Below are positions 53,992 to 62,137 of a stretch of DNA of 64,000 bases, piece by piece; the stretch's first letter is position 1; each line of letters opens with the position of its first letter. This DNA is from RGIG9379 sp031553005 (GTDB lineage: Bacteria; Bacteroidota; Bacteroidia; Bacteroidales; Paludibacteraceae). Below the pieces are notes generated by a model. It was not told the DNA's origin. It saw nothing but the letters and a program-made list of their open reading frames with translations, and made no database searches. The stretch covers positions 116,887 through 180,886 of the forward strand of contig JAVBMA010000010.1 of assembly GCA_031553005.1 (NCBI GenBank), written 5' to 3'. Made by a program: the position numbers and the translations under genes.

Positions 53992-54309
53992 TTATTTATA
54001 ATGGTTAGACAATTCTATGATATTACATATTGTAACAACTGTTTCGGAAACTACTTTGATAGTTTTAAATTCTATGCGATACTGATTGTTTACCCTGACA
54101 GATTCAAAGCCATCTTTATCGCCTATCAATTTTTCATAACACAAAGAGTTATACAGAAAAAGGTCTTCTACTACTTCAACCGATGCAAGAATATCAATCG
54201 TTTTTCGGTATTTATTTGCAATTTGTGGTTGAAAACGATATTTTTTGTCTGTTGTTTTACCTGTATCATACAATTCTTCCAAATACTTTTTATCAAACTT
54301 TATTTCCAT
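53992..54309 (-). CDS. higB: HigB/RelE-family toxin
   Basis: A 105-residue RelE/ParE-superfamily toxin: MEIKFDKKYLEELYDTGK, DLFLYNSLCYEKL, FESVRVNNQYRIEF. The arginine in NNQYRIEF and the C-terminal histidine in SNHYK match the ribosome-dependent mRNase pattern. It precedes higA, the usual toxin-first order of higBA. A good promoter and operator lie upstream. Confidence 0.88.
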   Translation of the reverse strand: MEIKFDKKYLEELYDTGKTTDKKYRFQPQIANKYRKTIDILASVEVVEDLFLYNSLCYEKLIGDKDGFESVRVNNQYRIEFKTIKVVSETVVTICNIIELSNHYK

Positions 54310-54314
54310 ATAGG

Positions 54315-54361
54315 GTTATTAGAGTAATAACAAAGGTACTGTATTTTTAAATATCCACAAA
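54315..54361 (-). promoter_or_regulatory. higBA promoter and operator
   Basis: On the minus strand a -33 TTTG (54358-54361), 19 bases, and a -7 TAcctTTG box tacctttg (54331-54338) fit the Bacteroidota sigma consensus exactly. Immediately downstream a 7-bp dyad gttatta-gag-taataac (54315-54331) overlaps the -7 box and fits an autoregulatory HigA site. Confidence 0.7.
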
Positions 54362-54450
54362 TAAAGTGGAGTTTTTATTTAATCTAAAAAACGACTGGAT
54401 ATTAAAAGTATTGCGGACAATTGCCGGCTTGTATAATTCCCAAACATTAA

Positions 54451-54633
54451 ACCTGTCATATTACAGAAGCAATCGACTACAGGAATCTGGACTGGAAAGA
54501 GTGGGTAGATAAAGAACATTGCGATTGTTTGAACTCATGTAAACCCGATACCGGATTAGATAAATTTAGTATAATCATCCGATTCCTTTCCCGCAAAGGA
54601 ATTGATAATATGGTTATTTTACTAATTTTGTAG
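54451..54633 (+). pseudogene. Gene fragment without start codon
   Basis: After an in-frame TAA at 54448 the plus-strand frame is open for 61 codons and reads DYRNLDWKEWVDKEHCDCLNSC and KFSIIIRFLSRKGIDN before TAG. The composition is protein-like but there is no start codon and I do not recognise the family. The rest of 54362-54697 shows no gene. Confidence 0.3.
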
Positions 54634-54697
54634 ATTGATAATGGTTTACAGAAACAAGAAAACAAAGAAGCATTTCAATTCTCAACTTTCAACTCTT

Positions 54698-55570
54698 ATG
54701 AAAATTATCATTTTCGGAAATAAATATCAGAAAGAAATTATCAAGTACACCATAGATTTGGTAATGGCGCTTAAAAAAGCGGATGTTGAAATCCTGCTGG
54801 AAGAAGATTTTTACAACTTTCTGTCCGAATCAGGCTGCGAAACATCTTTTGTTTCAAAAATAATCAAAGATGATTCTTTTCATGCCGACTTTGCTTTTGT
54901 GATAGGTGGTGACGGTACGTTTATTAAAAGTGCGGCCAAAATCGGAAAGAAAAATATTCCTATTTTAGGAATAAATGCCGGAAGGCTCGGCTTTTTAGCA
55001 GATGTTTCGGGCGATGAAATTTATCCGGCTGTCGAAGAGATTCTGGCGGGAAAATACGTAATCGAAGAACGCGCCCTTCTGAGACTGCACACGGATGAAA
55101 AATCATATTCAGACTTCAATTATGCCCTGAATGAGATTGCGATTCTGAAACAGGATTCTTCATCCATGATTACTATACACGCTTGGGTCAATGGCATTTT
55201 CTTAAACTCCTATCAGGCCGACGGATTGCTTATTGCAACCTCGACCGGTTCGACTGCTTACTCTATGAGCGTGGGAGGGCCTATTCTGGTTCCGCAATCA
55301 TCCAACTTTATAATTACGCCGGTTGCTCCGCATAGCCTGAATGTAAGGCCACTGATTATTCCCGACGACTGGGAAGTGGAATTAAATGTAGAAAGCCGGA
55401 ACAATCATTTCCTGATAGCCCTTGACGGAAGGAATAATGTTTTTCACGAAAAAACAAAATTAAGGATTAACAAGGCCTCTTTTACTACCAAAATAGTAAA
55501 AAGAGAAAACCAAGATTTCTTCTCTGTATTGAGAAGTAAACTTATGTGGGGTGTGGGCAGCAGAAAATAG
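54698..55570 (+). CDS. nadK: NAD kinase
   Basis: A 290-residue enzyme from ATG 54698 (MKIIIFGNKYQKEIIKY); the frame opens 21 codons earlier without family similarity. The diacylglycerol-kinase-type motif IGGDGTFIKSA (GGDG at 70-73) and GRLGFLADV, STGSTAYSMSVGGPI mark NadK. It makes NADP from NAD and ATP in the cytoplasm. It is probably separate from fmt, which follows after a palindromic repeat. Confidence 0.95.
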   Translation: MKIIIFGNKYQKEIIKYTIDLVMALKKADVEILLEEDFYNFLSESGCETSFVSKIIKDDSFHADFAFVIGGDGTFIKSAAKIGKKNIPILGINAGRLGFLADVSGDEIYPAVEEILAGKYVIEERALLRLHTDEKSYSDFNYALNEIAILKQDSSSMITIHAWVNGIFLNSYQADGLLIATSTGSTAYSMSVGGPILVPQSSNFIITPVAPHSLNVRPLIIPDDWEVELNVESRNNHFLIALDGRNNVFHEKTKLRINKASFTTKIVKRENQDFFSVLRSKLMWGVGSRK

Positions 55571-55590
55571 GTTTTAAAATTGAAAATTCA

Positions 55591-55616
55591 GAGAGGCGGC
55601 ACGCCCCGTCTCTACG
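55591..55616. repeat. GTAGAG palindrome, degenerate copy 2
   Basis: gagaggcggc-ac-gccccgtctctac resembles the perfect palindrome at 50290-50319, with a decayed left arm. It lies between nadK and fmt. Confidence 0.55.
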
Positions 55617-55646
55617 TATAAAATTATAACGCGTAACTAAAAACTA

Positions 55647-56618
55647 ATGGACAAAAAAGATTTACGGATTGTTTACATGGGGACTCCCGATTTTGCAGTA
55701 GAACCATTAAAACAATTAGTAGAAAATAATTATAACATTGTCGGTGTCGTCACGATGCCCGATAAACCTGCCGGAAGAGGGCACAAGATTCAGTTTTCGC
55801 CTGTCAAGGAATATGCCCTTTCAAAAGGGCTCACTGTTCTTCAGCCCGAAAAGCTGAAAGCCGAATATTTTATCAATGAATTGAAAGCATTGAATGCCGA
55901 CTTGCAAATCGTCATCGCTTTCCGGATGTTGCCGGAAGTGGTATGGGATATGCCCCGGTTAGGCACATTCAACCTCCATGCCTCGCTGCTGCCTCAATAC
56001 CGGGGAGCGGCTCCCATCAATTGGGCAATCATAAACGGAGAAAAAGAGACCGGAATTACCACTTTTTTTATCACACATGAGATTGATACGGGAAAAATTA
56101 TCCAACAGGTAAAAATCCCTATCAATGAAACGGATAATGCCGGAATCATACACGACAAACTTATGTTTAAAGGTGCTGAGTTGGTTTTACAGACTGTCGA
56201 TGCAATCCTTAGGGATGACATACAACCAAAAGCACAAAATGAACTGTATAATTCGGAAAGCGAATTAAAGCAAGCGCCGAAAATATTTAAAGAGACCGGA
56301 AAAATTAATTTTACCTCTTCAACCAAGGATATTTACAATCTGATAAGAGGACTTTCTCCTTATCCTGCCGCTTGGGCCAATTTGGCAGATTTGAACGGCA
56401 GCATAATTCCCATAAAAATATTTGAAGCCGAAAAAATAGAAAAAATGCATCATTCGACACCCGGAACAATATTTACCGACGATAAGAAAATACTGGATGT
56501 TGCTACTTCCGACGGATATATACGTTTAAAGTCAATTCAAATGCCCGGTAAAAAAAGACTTTTCATAGAGGATTTTCTAAGAGGATTTAAAATAAATAAT
56601 CAGTTTTCATTTCTATAA
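55647..56618 (+). CDS. fmt: Methionyl-tRNA formyltransferase
   Basis: A 323-residue Fmt: formyl-transferase domain with catalytic Asn109, His111 (FNLHASLLPQYRG) and Asp147 (HEIDTGK), matching N106/H108/D144 of E. coli, and a C-terminal OB-like tRNA-binding domain (about 205-323). It formylates initiator tRNA with 10-formyl-tetrahydrofolate. Length and motifs are standard. Confidence 0.95.
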   Translation: MDKKDLRIVYMGTPDFAVEPLKQLVENNYNIVGVVTMPDKPAGRGHKIQFSPVKEYALSKGLTVLQPEKLKAEYFINELKALNADLQIVIAFRMLPEVVWDMPRLGTFNLHASLLPQYRGAAPINWAIINGEKETGITTFFITHEIDTGKIIQQVKIPINETDNAGIIHDKLMFKGAELVLQTVDAILRDDIQPKAQNELYNSESELKQAPKIFKETGKINFTSSTKDIYNLIRGLSPYPAAWANLADLNGSIIPIKIFEAEKIEKMHHSTPGTIFTDDKKILDVATSDGYIRLKSIQMPGKKRLFIEDFLRGFKINNQFSFL

Positions 56619-56734
56619 ATACGTTCACGAAGGAATTATCATTTTCATGCTTTGAATAACAATAGATGTTCAGATGAACAGATGTCTGGTATTTTCATCA
56701 TGTTTATCTGAATGTCTGAATATCTGTTTATCTC

Positions 56735-57553
56735 CTAATATTGCTCATTTTCATTCGGAAACGCTCCCGATTTTACATCGGATATGTAATTTTCAAATGC
56801 AGTATTTATATCTTCAAAAAGATTAGCATATTTTCTAAGGAATTTAGGAGCAAATCCATTATTTATCCCGAGCATATCCTGCATCACCAATACCTGTCCG
56901 TCAGTTCCGTTTCCGCCACCGATTCCGATAGTCGGAATACGTAGGCTTTGGCTTACCTGTTTTGCCAATGATGCCGGAATTTTCTCCAACACAATAGCAT
57001 AACAACCGGCTTCTTCCAGCAATTTTGCATCGGAAATTAATTTTTCAGCCTCTTTATCATCCTTTGCACGCAGAGCATAAGTACCATAACGGTTAATCAT
57101 CTGAGGCATAAGCCCTAAATGTCCCATAACCGGAATTCCGCTGTTAATTATTCTACGGACAGAACCGATAATCTCCTCTCCTCCTTCCATTTTAACCGAA
57201 TCGGCTCCGGACTCTTTGATAATTCGTATGGCCGACCTTACAGCCTCTTCTTCACTGACCTGATAACTTCCGAAAGGCATATCAACAACCACATGTGCAC
57301 GGCGCACGCCACGCACAACGCACTGTGCATGATATATCATCTGCTCCAACGTAATCGGATGCGTAGTAGAGTGGCCTGACATAACATTCGCGGCAGAATC
57401 TCCCACCAATACAACATCCATTCCCGAATGATCCATAATCACTGCCATAGAGTAATCATAAACCGTCAACATTGATATTTTTTCGCCTTTTGCTTTCATT
57501 GCCACAAGGGCATTAGCAGTGACTTTTTTGATATTTTCGTTGTGTACCGACAT
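56735..57553 (-). CDS. panB: 3-methyl-2-oxobutanoate hydroxymethyltransferase
   Basis: A 272-residue PanB starting at MSVHNENIKKVTANALV; an upstream in-frame extension of 45 codons has poor composition and is rejected. VGDSAANVMSGH (metal-binding Asp52 region), KMEGGEE, GHLGLMPQ and VLEKIPA are conserved. It makes ketopantoate for coenzyme A, the first step of pantothenate synthesis. The divergent neighbour is mtgA. Confidence 0.95.
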   Translation of the reverse strand: MSVHNENIKKVTANALVAMKAKGEKISMLTVYDYSMAVIMDHSGMDVVLVGDSAANVMSGHSTTHPITLEQMIYHAQCVVRGVRRAHVVVDMPFGSYQVSEEEAVRSAIRIIKESGADSVKMEGGEEIIGSVRRIINSGIPVMGHLGLMPQMINRYGTYALRAKDDKEAEKLISDAKLLEEAGCYAIVLEKIPASLAKQVSQSLRIPTIGIGGGNGTDGQVLVMQDMLGINNGFAPKFLRKYANLFEDINTAFENYISDVKSGAFPNENEQY

Positions 57554-57726
57554 CTTCTGTTTTATTAGTTTCCAAGCGCAAAGGTAAAGACTTTTTAAAG
57601 AAAACAAACATGCCTGAAACAAAATACGAGTCGGATTGCCCCCATTTCTTCCACTTTCACTTTTCATCTTTCTTCTCTCACCTTTCAATTTATTTTATAT
57701 TTTTGCAATCAAATTTCAACATTCTT

Positions 57727-58509
57727 ATGAGTAAGCCAACAAAGGCCGCCAAAACCAAATCAGCCAACAAAGGGAAAAGAAACTTTCTCTCCCGGATGCT
57801 TATATGGATTCGGAACATCCTTATCTTCTTTTTCGTATCCACAATTTTAGTGGCATTGATTTATAAATTTGCTCCGGTATACGTTACTCCCCTGATGATT
57901 GTACGCAGCACTGAGCAACTTTTCAACGGCGAAAAATTAAGTATGAAAAAAAAGTGGGTTCCAATAGAAAAAATCTCACCAAACATAGTTAATGCCGTAG
58001 TGGCATCGGAAGACAATATGTTTATGTCTCATTTCGGTTTCGACTTTGATGCAATAGAGAAAGCCAGAGAGCGAAACAAACGGGGAGGCAGGATTTACGG
58101 AGCCAGCACAATCACACAACAAACAGCCAAAAACGTTTTTTTATGGCCTCAACGTTCATGGGTACGAAAAGGATTGGAAGCCTATTTTACTCTGCTAATA
58201 GAAGTTCTCTGGTCGAAAGAACGGATTATGGAGGTTTACCTTAATGTAATAGAAACAGGAAACGGAATCTACGGAGTAGAACGCGCTGCCGAAATTTATT
58301 TCGACAAATCTGCCTCCAAGCTCACCAAGTCGCAAGCCGCACTAATAGCAGGAGCGCTGCCGAATCCGCTACGTTTCAATCCGGCAAAACCATCCCCATA
58401 CTTATATAAACGCCAAAACCAGATATTGCGGGTTATGTCGTTGATGGGAGATATGGATTTAAATAAGAAAAAGGCGGAAAAGAAAAACGGGAAACAGGAC
58501 AAAAAATAA
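57727..58509 (+). CDS. mtgA: Monofunctional peptidoglycan transglycosylase
   Basis: A 260-residue GT51 enzyme from ATG 57727; the upstream frame is excluded because its 39 extra residues match repeat-like DNA. One N-terminal membrane helix (residues about 27-48) anchors it to the inner membrane. VVASEDNMFMSHFGFD (catalytic Glu95) and GASTITQQTAKNVFL, WSKERIMEVYLN are the GT51 motifs. It polymerises lipid II into glycan strands. The short lysine-rich tail is unremarkable. A MITE-like element starts 8 bases after the stop. Confidence 0.93.
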   Translation: MSKPTKAAKTKSANKGKRNFLSRMLIWIRNILIFFFVSTILVALIYKFAPVYVTPLMIVRSTEQLFNGEKLSMKKKWVPIEKISPNIVNAVVASEDNMFMSHFGFDFDAIEKARERNKRGGRIYGASTITQQTAKNVFLWPQRSWVRKGLEAYFTLLIEVLWSKERIMEVYLNVIETGNGIYGVERAAEIYFDKSASKLTKSQAALIAGALPNPLRFNPAKPSPYLYKRQNQILRVMSLMGDMDLNKKKAEKKNGKQDKK

Positions 58510-58516
58510 ATAAAAT

Positions 58517-58666
58517 GCTTATCAGCTATATTACCCCTAACGAGAAAAAGTAAACACAAAGGCACGAAGTGCACAAAGAAAATAAAAAAACAAACATAAC
58601 TTCTTTGTGCCTTTGTGTTTATAAAATTCATTAACGTTGACATTGGAGGTAATATAGCTGATAAGC
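58517..58666. mobile_element. MITE-like element with 19-bp terminal inverted repeats
   Basis: Perfect 19-bp inverted repeats (58517-58535 and 58648-58666) enclose an inner palindrome in which acacaaaggcac...cacaaag is mirrored by ctttgtgcctttgtgt. The whole is 150 bases, non-coding, without a transposase. Target duplications are not obvious. Confidence 0.5.
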
Positions 58667-58936
58667 GTAATAAATAACCTATACAAAAGAAAAGACCTAA
58701 TTTGACTTAATCGTCCGAATAATTCAAACAATAGATATTGGCTCTCACAAAACAGATATAAGTAGATGTTCATAATTATTTCACATATGTGTTCGGTCAA
58801 AATTAGTATTCGTTATTTCGAAAGTAATTAAGTAGTGGTTAGTGATTAATGATTAGTGATTAATAACTTGTAACTTGTAACTACTTAATAATATGAACTA
58901 ATTCAGAACACTTACTTATCTAAAAACTTATTATTA
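58667..58936. other. AT-rich stretch upstream of GH5
   Basis: No gene. It contains short tandem-like repeats around 58835-58880 (gattaatgattagtgattaa and cttgtaacttgtaac). It should hold the GH5 promoter. Confidence 0.35.
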
Positions 58937-60175
58937 ATGTCTTTAGCAATGTTAATAGGAAGTTGTTGCAGCAGAAAAAGCAACAATGAAAAAGAGTGTG
59001 GAAAAGAAGGAGAAAAAACATGCTGTTCAGCTTCTCTGTTCGGGAAAATAGACAGCGCTTCCCTCACAGTGGAAATTCTGCCTCAGGCTACATACCCGGA
59101 AGGCTCGCCTGTAGATAAATGGGGGAAATTAAAAGTAGCCACAAACGACAATGGGGTACGCTCGCTATGTGATGAAAACGGCAATCCGGTACAATTGAAG
59201 GGTGTTAGCTCGCATGGACTGCAATGGTCGGGAGTAGCCAACCTTACCCAGGAAAACATTAAAACATTGGCGGAAATCATGAAATGCAGCGTATTCCGTA
59301 TTGCCCTTTATATAGACGAAGAGGGAGGATATGCCTACAATCCCACACTCAGAAACCGCACACAGGCATTGAACGGGACCGATTGGGGACAAATAGAAAA
59401 CGTTGTTAAATGGTGTGGAGAAAACGGAATTTACTGCCTGATAGACTGGCACGTACACAATCCGGGCAATCCTCAGCACTGGAAATACCGTAATCGCAAA
59501 TATCCTGAATTGATAGCAGGGATTGACCTTGCGGCAGACTTCTTTACCTATTGCGGACGCCGCTTCCAAAATTTGAAGCATGTACTTTATGAGGTTTGTA
59601 ACGAACCAAATGATTTTGAAGATTATAAATTCAATGAGAAAATCAAATGGACAGAGCATGTTAAACCCTATTGCGAAGACATGTTGAAAATTATCCGTAG
59701 CTACGACGAAGATGTGATTGTAATCTGTGGTTCGCCAAACTGGAGCAAAGACCTCGAAGAAATTGTCGGAAATGAACCTCAAGACACAAACGGGGAGAAA
59801 TACAACAACATAATGTATACTTACCATTTCTACGCGGCTTCGCACAATGATGGCTCAACCGGCGAAAATTCAAACTACATGGAAAGATTTTCAAAAATGT
59901 CGGCTCAGCTTCCGATTTTTGTTACCGAATGGGGAACTACACACTCCAGCGGATGGAGCGATTTCCGTTCCGATTTGTCAGACCGCTGGATAGAAATCCT
60001 CAACGGAGATAATGACGGAAAACAAACTATCTCTTGGATAAACTGGAGTTTCAGTGCCGAAGGCGGACTTTCAGCCATGCTGAAATGGAACAGCGGAAAC
60101 ATCGCTCCTGAAATTCCTCAAATCTTTACCGAATCGGGAAAATACATTTATGAGAAGGTGAAAGGTGAAAATTGA
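58937..60175 (+). CDS. GH5 cellulase-type glycoside hydrolase, lipoprotein
   Basis: A 412-residue endo-beta-1,4-glucanase-type protein of glycoside hydrolase family 5. The TIM-barrel has LKGVSSHGLQW, DWHVHNPG, the acid/base Glu223 (EVCNEPN) and nucleophile Glu331 (FVTEWGT). The N-terminus has a lipobox IGSC (Cys10). The called ATG lies inside a hydrophobic run that begins two residues or so earlier (in-frame SKNLLLM), but no upstream start codon is visible, so the true start could be non-ATG. It should act on beta-glucans at the cell surface. Its stop lies in a long inverted repeat. Confidence 0.9.
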   Translation: MSLAMLIGSCCSRKSNNEKECGKEGEKTCCSASLFGKIDSASLTVEILPQATYPEGSPVDKWGKLKVATNDNGVRSLCDENGNPVQLKGVSSHGLQWSGVANLTQENIKTLAEIMKCSVFRIALYIDEEGGYAYNPTLRNRTQALNGTDWGQIENVVKWCGENGIYCLIDWHVHNPGNPQHWKYRNRKYPELIAGIDLAADFFTYCGRRFQNLKHVLYEVCNEPNDFEDYKFNEKIKWTEHVKPYCEDMLKIIRSYDEDVIVICGSPNWSKDLEEIVGNEPQDTNGEKYNNIMYTYHFYAASHNDGSTGENSNYMERFSKMSAQLPIFVTEWGTTHSSGWSDFRSDLSDRWIEILNGDNDGKQTISWINWSFSAEGGLSAMLKWNSGNIAPEIPQIFTESGKYIYEKVKGEN

Positions 60176-60250
60176 AAGATGAAAGGTGAAAGTGTAAAAG
60201 CAGATATTCTCTAGTTTTTACTTTCACCTTTCAATTTTCACCTTTCACCT
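60156..60250. repeat. 23-bp inverted repeat overlapping the GH5 stop
   Basis: Perfect arms 60156-60178 and 60228-60250 (aggtgaaaggtgaaaattga and its mirror). The left arm contains the last codons and stop of GH5. Related ggtgaaa/tttcacc wording occurs at 57650-57690. It can form a hairpin terminator-like structure. Confidence 0.6.
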
Positions 60251-60309
60251 CTTAAAACCAAACTATAACCTATTTTGTTATTATACCTGAACTATAAAAA
60301 ATAAAAAAA

Positions 60310-60996
60310 ATGAGAACAAGTATCTATCTGTCCGTTATCCTGTTAATTTTGTGTAGTAAAGTTTCAGCGCAATTTACATTGCCTTCTCTGCCTTATGCTT
60401 ATGATGCATTGGAACCGTATATTGATGAAGAGACTATGAAAATCCATCATGATGTACACCATCAGGCTTATGTCAATAACCTGAATAAAGCATTGGCTAA
60501 TCAGACCAAATATTTAAAATACTCATTAGACGAGTTAGTAACGAAAGTAAACCAACTCCCCAACGACATTAAAACAGCCGTTCGGAATAATGCCGGAGGG
60601 CATTACAATCATACTTTTTTCTGGAATATACTCACTGCTCCGGGAAAAAGCTCTTTCGGAGGAGCAATCGAACCCGCAATTATTAAAAAATTCGGGTCAT
60701 TCGACAAGTTCAAAACCGCCTTTGAAAATGCGGCAACTTCCCGCTTCGGTTCCGGATGGGCTTGGCTGATAGTCAAAAAAGACGGTTCCATAGAAATCAT
60801 TTCAACTGCCAATCAAGACAATAGCCTGATGGATTTGGCCGAAACAAAAGGCGCGCCTGTCCTCGCCCTTGACGTATGGGAGCATGCCTATTACCTGAAA
60901 TATCAATCCAAACGCGCCGATTATGCCAAAGCATTCTGGAACATAGTAAATTGGGATGAAGTAAACAGGCTATACGCTCAGGCTCTCAAAAAATAA
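60310..60996 (+). CDS. Exported Fe/Mn superoxide dismutase
   Basis: A 228-residue iron/manganese superoxide dismutase with an unusual signal peptide (MRTSIYLSVILLILCSKVSAQ), implying export to the periplasm. Metal ligands are His46 (MKIHHDVHHQAY), His101 (NNAGGHYNHTFFW), Asp188 and His192 (LALDVWEHAYY). Glycine-glycine-His before the second ligand is the Mn/cambialistic form rather than the AAQ of FeSOD. It removes superoxide. The usual Bacteroidales enzyme is cytoplasmic and lacks the leader, so this may be an additional, periplasmic one. Confidence 0.9.
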   Translation: MRTSIYLSVILLILCSKVSAQFTLPSLPYAYDALEPYIDEETMKIHHDVHHQAYVNNLNKALANQTKYLKYSLDELVTKVNQLPNDIKTAVRNNAGGHYNHTFFWNILTAPGKSSFGGAIEPAIIKKFGSFDKFKTAFENAATSRFGSGWAWLIVKKDGSIEIISTANQDNSLMDLAETKGAPVLALDVWEHAYYLKYQSKRADYAKAFWNIVNWDEVNRLYAQALKK

Positions 60997-61096
60997 TATG
61001 TCCTGATTTTTGATGTAGTCAAATGCTAAATGGCATTACAACGACCACAAAAGATTAGCTGCACAACAGTTTTAATTTATAACTCGTTACTAAAAG

Positions 61097-61128
61097 AAAC
61101 TCCCGTTCCTAATTGAGAGCGGGAGTTT
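61097..61128. terminator. Terminator between sod and XRE genes
   Basis: A 9-bp perfect stem (61097-61105 with 61120-61128), extendable by weak pairs, flanked by T tracts on the plus side and A on the minus side. It serves the converging SOD and XRE genes. Confidence 0.7.
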
Positions 61129-61133
61129 TGGGT

Positions 61134-61352
61134 TTATTCTACATCAACGATATCAACCAATTTTACATTTAAGGCACTACCTATTTTTAACAATGTACCA
61201 ACAGTAAGGTTCGTTCGTCCCGATTCGATTCTACTCATACTAGATTTTTCAAAATTACACACTGCACCTAAATCCTGTTGACTTATTTTTCTTTCATCTC
61301 TTAATTGTTTGATTTTTAGACCAATTTTCTTTAATGCTTCATCTTTTTCCAT
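61134..61352 (-). CDS. XRE-family transcriptional regulator
   Basis: A 72-residue Cro/C1-type HTH protein from MEKDEALKKIG; the frame is open 29 codons further but would cross two operator palindromes. HTH: KISQQDLGAVCNFEKSSMSRIESGR. A Shine-Dalgarno-like aggag lies 5 bases ahead of the ATG, and two TTGACAT...TGTCAA dyads lie in its promoter. Resembles regulators of small toxin-antitoxin or phage-like modules; its target is unknown. Confidence 0.82.
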   Translation of the reverse strand: MEKDEALKKIGLKIKQLRDERKISQQDLGAVCNFEKSSMSRIESGRTNLTVGTLLKIGSALNVKLVDIVDVE

Positions 61353-61360
61353 AATTCTCC

Positions 61361-61427
61361 TGTTGACATATTTGTCAACAAAGATTATTTCATATATTTG
61401 TGCATTGGTTAACATATATGTCAACCA
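61361..61427 (-). promoter_or_regulatory. Two operators of the XRE regulator
   Basis: Dyad 1: tgttgaca-tatt-tgtcaaca (61361-61380), 8-bp arms. Dyad 2: tggttaacat/atgtcaacca (61406-61427), one mismatch in 10-bp arms. The centres are about 46 bases apart, so two dimers could bind one face. Confidence 0.6.
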
Positions 61428-61482
61428 AGAAGCATACAAAATAGTTTTTGCTAAATTCTTGCATTCAAAGCTTTATACATGA

Positions 61483-61635
61483 TTAACTGTAATAGTTAGC
61501 AATCCCGAGAATAAATTAGTAAAAACTCACGGAAAACCGCAGGCTAACTTATTAGGAATCATAGGCAGAGGTCTTGTTGCTGGTCTCTTGCTTCTTTTGG
61601 CTGGTTTGACGACAAAAACAGAAAACAAGAAATAA
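61483..61635 (+). pseudogene. Membrane-protein-like fragment without start
   Basis: After an in-frame TGA the frame is open for 50 codons and ends AAGAAATAA. It reads SNPENKLVKTHGKPQANLLG and a hydrophobic run GLVAGLLLLLAGL near the end. No ATG/GTG/TTG start is in place. It could be a decayed or alternative-start small membrane protein ahead of the P-loop gene. Confidence 0.3.
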
Positions 61636-61647
61636 ATCTATATTAAT

Positions 61648-62133
61648 ATGAAAGTAATTATTATCAGAGGACAAGAAAATGCAGGAAAAACAACAACCGC
61701 TGCATTAGTTTATAAAGAACTGTGGCTTAATCATTGTGAAAAAGAACATTATTTTAATCAGAAAAAAGTATTGAAAGACTCATTAGAATATAATGAAAAT
61801 GGTTCTTTTAAGGATTTTACGGCAATCTTGAAATGGAAAAATAAAGAAATAAAAATAGGCATTGCAAGCCAAGCCGACTGGGCACCTACGGCAAGAAAAG
61901 AGCTTGACTATCTTGTAAAGCAAGAAAATGTTGATGTTTTGATTGGCTGTGCAAGAAGCAGAGATAGACCTAATTCTGTTTACGCTGTTATTAAAGAAGA
62001 GCTTGAACTTATTGGCGAATTTATTCCCGACAAATGGTGGGTAAAGCACAGTATAGATCCTGCCGAAAAAGAGATAGTAAAACAATCACAAATAAAAGAA
62101 ATAGTAGAAGAAATCAAAACACTAATTAAATAA
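61648..62133 (+). CDS. P-loop NTPase-like protein
   Basis: A 161-residue protein with Walker A GQENAGKTTTAAL (residues 8-20), a shape like small kinases/AAA-type or CobQ/ParA-like NTPases. No second motif is obvious apart from IGCARSRDRPNSVY. No known family is recognised. It lies 4 bases before an exported Ig-repeat protein, so the two are co-transcribed. Confidence 0.55.
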   Translation: MKVIIIRGQENAGKTTTAALVYKELWLNHCEKEHYFNQKKVLKDSLEYNENGSFKDFTAILKWKNKEIKIGIASQADWAPTARKELDYLVKQENVDVLIGCARSRDRPNSVYAVIKEELELIGEFIPDKWWVKHSIDPAEKEIVKQSQIKEIVEEIKTLIK

Positions 62134-62137
62134 ACTT

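Noticed and set aside
58892..58936. In-frame upstream extension of the GH5 gene
   Set aside because: The frame is open and gives a better lipoprotein signal (SKNLLLM), but it has no ATG, GTG or TTG start, so the ATG at 58937 was kept with a note.
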